IMG/VR virus record: IMGVR_UViG_3300042465_001631 | Span: 1 to 61,871 of that record | Source: a virus | Reading direction: 5' to 3' (one strand) | DNA length: 61,871 nucleotides | Shown here: positions 36,658 through 43,375 of the stretch, piece after piece | How the letters are laid out: each line of letters begins with the position of its first letter | How positions within the stretch are numbered: the first letter of the stretch is position 1 | Program-made: the position numbers and the translations under genes | Notes under the pieces: generated by a model | What the model was told of the DNA's origin: nothing | The model's database searches: none | The model's input: only the letters and a program-made list of their open reading frames with translations

Positions 36658-37224
36658 TTAATTCCATTTTAATGTAATATTTTTAGTAAGCATTCTATAC
36701 AGCTTCTCTTCATTTATATAAAATGGGTACTCACTATTTGGCTCAAACGAAATCTCATTTCCAATGCTTAGACCTAAATCTAGCAACTCTTGATTTATAT
36801 ATTCTATCGTACCAACTAATGGCTCCTCTAATGTATTCTTATATATTACAGAATCCTTAGATTTTATTGGTTTAATAAAGCAATATTTAGAGTGAGCACT
36901 CCATTTATTATTATGAAAATACATAAAGAACTGCTCGTCATCTACCATAAATAAATCATCTTTAAGATAACTAGCTCCGCTCTTTTCATTTCCTTTCATG
37001 TCATAATATAACTTGAATACGTTATGATGTACAAGTAGTAAATCACCGACTATTACATCTCCCTTATATCCAATAGGAGTAGATACTACTACACCTAATC
37101 TATTTGATACTGTATGATCCTCTTGAGATGTGCTTACAACTAAATCAATACCTCCTATTTTCTTAGTATTATTATATCGCTTACCATCTAATGGCTTTAC
37201 GATAAAGCAGTATGGAGATTTCAT
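36658..37224 (-). CDS. GroES-like double-domain protein
   Basis: A 188-residue protein that seems to contain two GroES-like beta domains. The first (residues 5-75) reads CFIVKPLDGK... LGVVVSTPIGYKGDVIVGDL, including the VGD turn before a strand. The second (about 110-185) reads YCFIKPI... LVGTIEYIN... SIGNEISFEPNSEYPFYI. Phage co-chaperonin-like proteins with this layout occur near terminase genes. It may help capsid folding or be a head protein that borrowed the fold; this is inferred from pattern only. Confidence 0.5.
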   Translation of the reverse strand: MKSPYCFIVKPLDGKRYNNTKKIGGIDLVVSTSQEDHTVSNRLGVVVSTPIGYKGDVIVGDLLLVHHNVFKLYYDMKGNEKSGASYLKDDLFMVDDEQFFMYFHNNKWSAHSKYCFIKPIKSKDSVIYKNTLEEPLVGTIEYINQELLDLGLSIGNEISFEPNSEYPFYINEEKLYRMLTKNITLKWN

Positions 37225-37449
37225 TTAGAAATTTATATTGTACTCTACTGAAACTGGCATATTAGAGTTGAACTCCTTCCAAAGCAATACTTCATTAGAA
37301 TCGTTCTCTATCCATACCTTAATACTATCCTTTAACTCATCAAAAAATATAAGATGTATCTTATGAGAACCTCCAAGTACTTCTTGATCTTGAAGATAGC
37401 TCATAGCATTTTTATAGTCTGGTCCTATAGATATTTTACGAATATCCAT
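37225..37449 (-). CDS. Small virion-operon protein, unknown function
   Basis: A 74-residue protein (MDIRKISIGPDYKNAMSYLQ), with a beta-rich C-terminal half. It abuts the upstream fibre-like gene (TAATGG overlap) and the downstream GroES-like gene. The N-terminal segment GPDYKNAMSYLQDQEVLGG looks conserved among Bacteroidota phages, but no function is known to me. Confidence 0.62.
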   Translation of the reverse strand: MDIRKISIGPDYKNAMSYLQDQEVLGGSHKIHLIFFDELKDSIKVWIENDSNEVLLWKEFNSNMPVSVEYNINF

Positions 37450-37904
37450 TAGTTATATACTCTAATTTCAATCATAGTTCCTTGTAATCCGTCAACATAA
37501 GCATCATCTCCGTTAAACTGATACAATATAACTCCAGTAATACCATCTTTATTATTATATTTAATAGTCTGCCACAGTCCATCATCTGGTCTACAAGATA
37601 CTTGACAAAATGCTACTGTTTTATTACCAGTTAATAATGTTCCAGCGTTAGCTAAATATGTTCCAGATTCATCACGAGTCCAAGTAATTTCTCCAATATC
37701 ATTATATATAACTGTAGACGCTGGATCACTTATTCCAGATTGATTCAATAAACAAACATAAGACTTATATGGCAATGCTCCTAAAGCAATAACATCACTA
37801 ATCTTAAAATTCATTGTAACATCATTGTTCTCTACATCTGTACCAATTAATAAGTCGTCAATTGTAGGTACTGATATTTCTGGGTATAGACTAATTTTTG
37901 TCAT
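37449..37904 (-). CDS. Short fibre-like virion protein (MTKIS anchor plus QSG module)
   Basis: A 151-residue protein made of an N-terminal anchor (MTKISLYPEI... LLIGTDVENNDVTMNFKISD) shared with the 843-residue fibre, and a C-terminal module (CLLNQSGISDPASTVIYND ... MIEIRVYN) shared with the 48869-49342 protein. The module is beta-rich and small, perhaps a tip or knob. It is likely attached to the virion through the anchor. Confidence 0.65.
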   Translation of the reverse strand: MTKISLYPEISVPTIDDLLIGTDVENNDVTMNFKISDVIALGALPYKSYVCLLNQSGISDPASTVIYNDIGEITWTRDESGTYLANAGTLLTGNKTVAFCQVSCRPDDGLWQTIKYNNKDGITGVILYQFNGDDAYVDGLQGTMIEIRVYN

Positions 37905-38136
37905 TTATCTCTCCTGTTTCTAAGTTAATACTAATATCGCCATACTTCTCTAGTAAATTAGTTTCAACATCTTTATATGATAAAGATATTTTTTCTAATT
38001 CAGAAAATATTACAGTCTTGTTGTTTTCTAATCGTTTGATTGAAATTTCATTATCTGCTAATGATGTTTTTAAAGAGTTAAACTTTAGGTTAGCCTCTTT
38101 CAATAATTCTAATTCTTCTGTAGTTACTGTTTTCAT
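37891..38136 (-). CDS. Coiled-coil protein
   Basis: An 81-residue protein dominated by one helix with heptad-like hydrophobic spacing (ELELLKEANLKFNSLK, EISIKRLENNK, IFSELEKIS). It overlaps the following short fibre gene by 14 bases and has a -7 promoter element 17 bases upstream. It may be a structural spacer or chaperone for the fibre proteins. Confidence 0.62.
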   Translation of the reverse strand: MKTVTTEELELLKEANLKFNSLKTSLADNEISIKRLENNKTVIFSELEKISLSYKDVETNLLEKYGDISINLETGEINDKN

Positions 38137-38152
38137 TTTATTAAATTTTTTA

Positions 38153-38160
38153 CAAAGATA
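38153..38160 (-). promoter_or_regulatory. Bacteroidota -7 promoter element
   Basis: Minus-strand TATCTTTG lies 17 bases before the ATG at 38136, marking a promoter for the fibre-to-terminase genes. Confidence 0.62.
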
Positions 38161-38165
38161 GTAAA

Positions 38166-38327
38166 TTATTCTTTATTATAAAAAGTTCTACTTTCAAAAT
38201 CAAAATAAGGATTTTCAAAATATTCAGTTAATAATTCATCTATTGCAATTTCATTTTCTAATAAGTGTATTTCAACTATTGAAGCGTATAAAACTTTACC
38301 TGTAAATTTGTCTATTATTGTTAGCAT
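38166..38327 (-). CDS. 53-residue acidic protein after the large fibre gene
   Basis: A short frame (MLTIIDKFTGKVLYASIVEI) whose ATG overlaps the stop codon of the large fibre gene by one base. The product is acidic with a helical middle. Its stop codon lies beside the next -7 element. Small proteins here may be fibre chaperones, but nothing specific is seen. Confidence 0.55.
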   Translation of the reverse strand: MLTIIDKFTGKVLYASIVEIHLLENEIAIDELLTEYFENPYFDFESRTFYNKE

Positions 38328-40858
38328 TAGTTTGTTATATTTATTGATTCTTGATTTGCTATATCTGTAGATATAGTATTAGTTACTGCAAAAATTATAT
38401 ATTTGCTTTGTGTTAAATCATAAAGAACTGACTGCATTGCTGTTGTTACTGGAGAAGTTTCTGAAGTTGAAAACACGGATGGATAACCCCTTAAATTAGT
38501 ACCATTTAAAGAATAATGTCTTGTAAATAAGGTAAAAAATTGAGTAACAATAATTGGATTACTTGCAGCTATTATGGTCGCACCTGTTAAACTTTCTATT
38601 GAATTAATATAAATTCTTATAGTCATAGTGCCTGTTCCACTACGAGTAAACATTGATGGGTCAATTTTTAAAGTATCTCCAGCAACAAACGTATTTGCAG
38701 GAATTAAATAACTCGAAATCATAGTATTTACAACTGTTCCTGTTACTGTTTTTTGAACAGCATTTTTTACAATATTTTTAACGGAATTGTTTAATTGCGT
38801 TTGAATAGAACTTGTAGCTCCTTTTACATAACTTAATTCAGTTAATGAAGGATATGTTGCAGTATCTAATGACTGAACGTTTTTACTTGCGTCTAATGCC
38901 AATAACTGTGATGCAGTTAATGAACTTAATATTGGAGTAGTTGATAATGTCTTTGCTCCTGCTAATGTTTGCGCTTCTGTTGTTACTAATCCTCTTGCAG
39001 TTGCTGATGCAGACGGTAAATTGAATGTATGTGTTTCAAGCGCACTATCGATATTAAAATCTGTTCCTGAAGTTCCTACTGCTAAATATTGATTATTAGA
39101 AGTTAACCCATTAATCGCAGAAATTCCTGACGAAAAAGTAGTAATTATTTGGCACAAATGACCATCCTCAGTATGTAACGTAGCTGTTCTTCCACCTGAA
39201 TTATTAACTATATAAACCCTAACAGCTAATCTATCTGTTAATAACAATGTAGTTGTAGGTACTGCTAAAGATGATAAATATAAATCAAGCAGAGTACCCC
39301 CGCTTATTGTTTCAGGAGCTAAAGATCCATTTGCAATACTTGTAAATACAGCCCCGTCATATTTTAAAAGTTCAACGTAAAATTTAGGAGTCCCTCCGTT
39401 TGATGACATTGAAAAAAACATCTCAAAGTTCCAAGCACCTCCAGGTATCTCAAGTCTATTTGGATTACCTGCGTCTGTTAAAAATTGTGCAATTAATCCA
39501 TTACCTGTTAAACTAAAATCAGTACCCGTTCCAATTACCGCAGCGTTTGACATTTGCTTGTAAGTGGCAACTGACGCAGCAACTGAACCATTTAGATAAT
39601 AGAACACAGATGAACCTCCACCCCCACTTGTTGGAAAAGTCGCTAACTGTCCATCTCCTCTAATATATTGAGAAGCTGTTCCTGCTCCTGTTATTGCAAA
39701 TGTTCCTGATGTTGTAATAGAGCTCGGTGTAACACTAAATGCAGGAGGCACAGTAATACCTATAGACGTTACAGCCGTAGTTAGGTATGTATTTGTATCC
39801 AATGAAAATATTCCATCAGCGGTCATTTTTACAAATGGTGTTCCACTTAACCAAATTGGATAGTCTAATATTCCCCAAGTACCTATAGTTGGAATATCGT
39901 CGGTAGTTGCGATTGTATAAGTCCCTACGGATTTATTAGGAAACTCTAATACTACATTCGCTGTTATGTCGTTTACTCTTATAGAGCCAAAGTTATCGTT
40001 TTTATAAAAAGTAATCTTACCTCCTCCTAATCCAGGTTCTCCAGGACTTAAATTTACAGAACCAGTTTCAAGTAATTTACTCCAGTACAAGTTAACTCCA
40101 TAAGTATCAATATTACTATTCCTATTCTCACCTTCAAAATCTGTGGTTAAAAATATACCGTATCCAGCATAATCAGCTATATAATTTGTCTCAGTAGGAG
40201 AAACATATTCGTAGTAAGAGTTTAATGAAGTTAATGTATTAGTTAATGTGTAATCTGGAGTATAAGGATTAGTTAGAATTATACTTTCATCTGAAGTATT
40301 TCCCTCAGTAAGCACTTCATCTAACGTAGGTGTAGGTCCTCCTCCAGTAGATACGTCAATTAAAGATATTAAATAATCTCTATCTTCCTCTATTGATCCA
40401 TTACCAGTTATATATTCAAGTGTTACCTCAAAGAAATTAGGTTCTGGAATATACTCTTCTATACTCACTACAGAAAAATATCCAAACTTATTTACATCGC
40501 TTGATTTACTAATTAATACCTTTGTTCCTATTAAGAAATTAAGATACTCAGTAACATCATTACCTTTTAAAGTATACTTACTTAATAAAAATGTAGATAT
40601 ATTTGAAAAACTATACGGAGTACCAACCTGTGGATTAAATGTTATTGTACCAGGAAGTCTAGTATCTCCAATTTCAAGAATATCATACCTATATCGTATC
40701 GATGCTCCAATATCTATTACCTGATTCTCATTAAAGTATTCAGCTAACTTTGCAGGAGTAAAATTCTTTGTAGCATACTGATTCTGAGCATCAGATCCAA
40801 TCCACTTATCATTTCCAGCTACCTTCTCATCAATCTTGTATATACTTATTTTTGTCAT
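38327..40858 (-). CDS. Large tail fibre / appendage protein
   Basis: An 843-residue, Ser/Thr/Gly-rich beta protein. The N-terminal 40 residues (MTKISIYKIDEKV... WIGSDAQNQYATKNFTPAKL) match the virion-anchor module of the 151-residue protein. The central region repeats short fibre-like segments (LSGTPFVKMTADGIFSLD; GLVTTEAQTLAGAKTLSTT; SLTASQLLALDASKNVQSLD) seen in phage and prophage long fibres. The C-terminal 150 residues are probably a receptor-binding domain. It sits next to the lysis genes, as host-range genes often do. Confidence 0.72.
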   Translation of the reverse strand: MTKISIYKIDEKVAGNDKWIGSDAQNQYATKNFTPAKLAEYFNENQVIDIGASIRYRYDILEIGDTRLPGTITFNPQVGTPYSFSNISTFLLSKYTLKGNDVTEYLNFLIGTKVLISKSSDVNKFGYFSVVSIEEYIPEPNFFEVTLEYITGNGSIEEDRDYLISLIDVSTGGGPTPTLDEVLTEGNTSDESIILTNPYTPDYTLTNTLTSLNSYYEYVSPTETNYIADYAGYGIFLTTDFEGENRNSNIDTYGVNLYWSKLLETGSVNLSPGEPGLGGGKITFYKNDNFGSIRVNDITANVVLEFPNKSVGTYTIATTDDIPTIGTWGILDYPIWLSGTPFVKMTADGIFSLDTNTYLTTAVTSIGITVPPAFSVTPSSITTSGTFAITGAGTASQYIRGDGQLATFPTSGGGGSSVFYYLNGSVAASVATYKQMSNAAVIGTGTDFSLTGNGLIAQFLTDAGNPNRLEIPGGAWNFEMFFSMSSNGGTPKFYVELLKYDGAVFTSIANGSLAPETISGGTLLDLYLSSLAVPTTTLLLTDRLAVRVYIVNNSGGRTATLHTEDGHLCQIITTFSSGISAINGLTSNNQYLAVGTSGTDFNIDSALETHTFNLPSASATARGLVTTEAQTLAGAKTLSTTPILSSLTASQLLALDASKNVQSLDTATYPSLTELSYVKGATSSIQTQLNNSVKNIVKNAVQKTVTGTVVNTMISSYLIPANTFVAGDTLKIDPSMFTRSGTGTMTIRIYINSIESLTGATIIAASNPIIVTQFFTLFTRHYSLNGTNLRGYPSVFSTSETSPVTTAMQSVLYDLTQSKYIIFAVTNTISTDIANQESINITN

Positions 40859-41286
40859 TTGAATTTATATATGATATACGCTGGTATTATTAGTAAAAGT
40901 AACCACCACCAATTAAAACCTGATTTACGTTCAGTTTCTTTTACCTCCTTTATAGCCTCGATTTTTTCAGTAGTCTTTTTTATGCTTAAATCAGACGTTG
41001 TTTTATCTGAAACTATACTAGTATTGACTTTTCTTTTTTTGTGGCTAATTTTAGCGTTTAGATAGCTCTTTCCATCTATAACCATGGGCTTGATACTATC
41101 GATTGGCTCTATACAAATCTCATCAGTGCTATCTATAACTTTTATAGCTACATTTTCTTTAGTCTGTACGTTATTTTGTACGTCTTCTACACGTGTCTGT
41201 TTTATCTCTTCTGTAGACTTATTAACCTTACGAGTGGCACACGATGTTATTATTACTATGCTAACTAAAATATATAATGCTTTCAT
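40855..41286 (-). CDS. Putative unimolecular spanin (lipoprotein with C-terminal membrane segment)
   Basis: A 143-residue protein. The N-terminus is a lipoprotein signal with lipobox ITSC (residues 13-16, lipidated Cys16). A charged periplasm-spanning helix of about 105 residues follows, and the C-terminus is a membrane anchor with a WWWLLLLIIPAYII core. One polypeptide tethered to the outer membrane by lipid and to the inner membrane by a transmembrane helix is the known layout of u-spanins such as T1 gp11. It overlaps the endolysin gene, consistent with outer-membrane disruption at lysis. Confidence 0.8.
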   Translation of the reverse strand: MKALYILVSIVIITSCATRKVNKSTEEIKQTRVEDVQNNVQTKENVAIKVIDSTDEICIEPIDSIKPMVIDGKSYLNAKISHKKRKVNTSIVSDKTTSDLSIKKTTEKIEAIKEVKETERKSGFNWWWLLLLIIPAYIIYKFK

Positions 41287-41707
41287 ATAGTCGTCTTCTT
41301 GTTAAACCTAGTACTTCTTTTTTATTTACTTTGTTCCACTTCTTGAACTCTAATGCTATTAACGTGTCATTAGGATCTTTATTTACTTTTTTCAATAATG
41401 TACTATTCATAAATGCTGCAATTCCAATATTATATGTTAGACTTGTCAGTGCATTTATTTGATTTTGATTTACATCTTTTTTTAATTGTTTTTCTACAGC
41501 TAAGCAAAATCTATCGGCAATTAGTTTGAACATTTCAAACGCCTCGTCTTTAGTTACTGGCTTATCTAGTAATGTAACTCTTTTCCCGTTAGGATAATAA
41601 GTGTTTCCGTATCCAATCGTAGGGATTTTTGCGGAACATAGGTAAGGTTTTGCACTAAATCCTTCAAATTCTGTAATAAGTTTGTATCCTTTTTCGTTTA
41701 ATTTCAT
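41261..41707 (-). CDS. Endolysin, T4-lysozyme-like (GH24)
   Basis: A 148-residue muramidase. The catalytic triad spacing of the family is visible as E15 in EFEG, C24 in PYLC (in place of the T4 lysozyme Asp) and T30 in PTIGYGNT. The E-8aa-C/D-5aa-T pattern is a known variant. Later segments (VNQNQINALTSLTYNIG; LTRRRLYE) also match the family. There is no signal peptide, so a holin is required for release. It overlaps the spanin gene and follows two small membrane proteins. Confidence 0.92.
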   Translation of the reverse strand: MKLNEKGYKLITEFEGFSAKPYLCSAKIPTIGYGNTYYPNGKRVTLLDKPVTKDEAFEMFKLIADRFCLAVEKQLKKDVNQNQINALTSLTYNIGIAAFMNSTLLKKVNKDPNDTLIALEFKKWNKVNKKEVLGLTRRRLYESIIYFS

Positions 41708-41937
41708 TTGAACGCTTTAAATAGTAGTGTTATTAGTGCTCCGAATAGTATTACGAATGCTACCTTGAATTGATTAACATATACAGATATTTCATTCTTA
41801 AACTTCTCAAGGTCTCCAACCCTATCGTCTATCTCTTTTACTTGATGGACCATTCCTTTAAAGTCATTAAACTCATTACCTAATAATGCTTGTTTAATTT
41901 CCTTTATATCTTTGCTTAATTGTTCAAGATTATCCAT
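41704..41937 (-). CDS. Holin-like protein with coiled coil and C-terminal membrane helix
   Basis: A 77-residue protein: a charged helix (residues 1-50, with EQLSKDIKEIKQALLG and VGDLEKFKNEI) followed by a single membrane segment (FKVAFVILFGALITLLFKAF). The layout is like XhlA-type holin accessory proteins. It overlaps the endolysin by 4 bases (ATGA) and so is translated with it. It may be the holin or its partner. Confidence 0.68.
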   Translation of the reverse strand: MDNLEQLSKDIKEIKQALLGNEFNDFKGMVHQVKEIDDRVGDLEKFKNEISVYVNQFKVAFVILFGALITLLFKAFK

Positions 41938-42121
41938 TCTTCTTAGTTAATCGTTCAACAATATTCGTAGCTCCTTCTATTCCAATGTAAACAGTAGCTA
42001 TAATAACCCAGTCAGAAGAAGTAAGACTTCCTGAGAATAATCCACCACAAGCCGTTAGAAATACTAATAGCTTGCGTGAAATCCACTTACTTAAAATTAT
42101 ATCTATCTGTTCTTTACTCAT
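41930..42121 (-). CDS. Small membrane protein, holin candidate
   Basis: A 63-residue protein with two probable membrane helices (KLLVFLTACGGLFSGSL; DWVIIATVYIGIEGATNI) and a basic C-terminus. It directly precedes the XhlA-like gene and endolysin, overlapping by 8 bases. A two-helix holin is the natural guess; the pairing with the neighbouring coiled-coil membrane protein resembles XhlA/XhlB modules. Confidence 0.65.
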   Translation of the reverse strand: MSKEQIDIILSKWISRKLLVFLTACGGLFSGSLTSSDWVIIATVYIGIEGATNIVERLTKKNG

Positions 42122-42122
42122 C

Positions 42123-42389
42123 TTACCAAAGTGCTACTACTTTTTCAACAGCATCTACACTTATTATTTCTATAACGCTAAATGGAAGTACAGCACCTTG
42201 AATAGGATTATAAAAAGTAACTATATCTCCAGATATATTTTTTACTGTAATAGTAGATTCTGGAACAGATGAGCCAATATATAAATTACATCCACCATTT
42301 ATTCCTCCAGATACAGACTCTATAATTAATGGGAGAGTATTTAAATCTAATTCAACACCTCTAAGGTACTGTGTTTTTATTACGTTCAT
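42123..42389 (-). CDS. Small beta-rich virion-operon protein
   Basis: An 88-residue protein, beta-rich, with Val/Ile/Gly-rich strands and no enzyme motif (GGCNLYIGSSVPESTITVKN). Its ATG overlaps the stop codon of the upstream small basic gene (ATGA). Perhaps a small fibre tip or decoration protein; position before the lysis genes is the only clue. Confidence 0.58.
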   Translation of the reverse strand: MNVIKTQYLRGVELDLNTLPLIIESVSGGINGGCNLYIGSSVPESTITVKNISGDIVTFYNPIQGAVLPFSVIEIISVDAVEKVVALW

Positions 42390-42541
42390 AGTATTTTGTT
42401 TATTAACAAGTTAGGATTATTAAGTTTAGCCTTACGAGCAGCACATCCACAGTCCTTGCCAGTTTTTTTAGCAATCTTATCTACTACAGACTTTATACCT
42501 GTAGCGGTAGTTACCTTCTCTATTGCGTTACCTAATAACAT
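42386..42541 (-). CDS. 51-residue basic protein with CGC motif
   Basis: A short basic frame (MLLGNAIEKVTTATGIKSVV ... DCGCAARKAKLNNP). It ends in an ATGA overlap with the next gene. The DCGCAARKAKLN segment is a pattern I have seen in short proteins of Bacteroidota phages. It belongs to a run of four tiny basic proteins between the collagen-like fibre and the lysis genes. Confidence 0.6.
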   Translation of the reverse strand: MLLGNAIEKVTTATGIKSVVDKIAKKTGKDCGCAARKAKLNNPNLLINKIL

Positions 42542-42560
42542 TATTTCTTTTTTTCATAGT

Positions 42561-43109
42561 TTAACAAGTTTTACAAGATGTGTCTTTATTTTTATTATTT
42601 AGTAATGATCCACCACTATTACTGCTCTTTGCTTTTTCAGAATTTATATTTGCTCTTTCTTGGATTCTTTTTCTATATTGATCAAAAGACTCGTCAGAAG
42701 TTTTGTTTTTATTATAATCTGATATTTTATTCTCTATAACCTTCTCTTTCTTAGATTTAGGAGTAAACTTATCCTCCTTCTTCATTAAAGGAGCCGAAAT
42801 TTCTTGCTTCTTTTCTTCAGCTGCTTTAGGAATAGGTGCAGATGTAATCTCTCTTGATCCAGAAGTTGCTGTCTTAGAAGATTTTGCCTTAGATCCTACA
42901 GATGATATTGAAGGTGAAGCATTTGTTCTTTTAGCTGAAGTATTAGTTGACGTATCGCTCCAAGATTGTCTGTAAGTTACAGCCCCAGTATCTGGATCTG
43001 TAGTTTGAGTTCTTTTTATAATCGGATCCGACTTAGTACCAGCCTCCTGAGCTAATCTTTTAGCAGCAATTGCTACTAAGGCAGAATTTTTCATTGGAAT
43101 ATTGTCCAT
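42561..43109 (-). CDS. Low-complexity Ser/Lys-rich protein
   Basis: A 182-residue, Ser/Thr/Lys-rich and probably disordered protein. Its N-terminus (NSALVAIAAKRLAQEAG) is a helix and the C-terminus ends in KDTSCKTC. The central segment TQTTDPDTGAVTYRQSW is less repetitive. Its start overlaps the stop of the upstream gene. Likely a virion-internal or assembly protein; the disordered composition prevents further assignment. Confidence 0.55.
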   Translation of the reverse strand: MDNIPMKNSALVAIAAKRLAQEAGTKSDPIIKRTQTTDPDTGAVTYRQSWSDTSTNTSAKRTNASPSISSVGSKAKSSKTATSGSREITSAPIPKAAEEKKQEISAPLMKKEDKFTPKSKKEKVIENKISDYNKNKTSDESFDQYRKRIQERANINSEKAKSSNSGGSLLNNKNKDTSCKTC

Positions 43110-43249
43110 TACTTCTTCTTTTTAGTTTTACCAGCAACACTTAAAGCGATTGCTACTGCTTGCTTAACTTTCATTGCTGGATGTTTTTTCATCTCAGTTC
43201 TAATATTTGAACTAATTGTTTTTGAATTATTTTCCCTTTTTAACGGCAT
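43109..43249 (-). CDS. 46-residue lysine-rich protein
   Basis: A short, very basic frame ([20 protein letters not shown] ... VAGKTKKKK). Stop and next start overlap by one base (TAATGG). The segment [20 protein letters not shown] recalls a common family of tiny basic phage proteins. DNA or capsid binding is possible. Confidence 0.55.
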   Translation of the reverse strand: MPLKRENNSKTISSNIRTEMKKHPAMKVKQAVAIALSVAGKTKKKK

Positions 43250-43352
43250 TTCCTTGTTTTTTAACGTTACCCTTTAAATAAGACATCTTTCCATCTAAAG
43301 ATTTCTTTGAATCCCATTTTTTAGTTAATTCTAGTATCTTTTTCGTTGGCAT
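43227..43352 (-). CDS. 41-residue lysine-rich protein
   Basis: A short basic frame ([20 protein letters not shown]), overlapping the next small gene by 23 bases. A -7 promoter element lies 11 bases before the ATG, supporting expression. It heads the run of small basic genes that leads into the lysis module. Confidence 0.55.
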   Translation of the reverse strand: MPTKKILELTKKWDSKKSLDGKMSYLKGNVKKQGNAVKKGK

Positions 43353-43362
43353 TTTTTATTTG

Positions 43363-43370
43363 CAAAGATA
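43363..43370 (-). promoter_or_regulatory. Bacteroidota -7 promoter element for small basic and lysis genes
   Basis: Minus-strand TATCTTTG lies 11 bases before the ATG at 43352 and just after the fibre gene stop (43376). Confidence 0.62.
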
Positions 43371-43375
43371 GTAAA

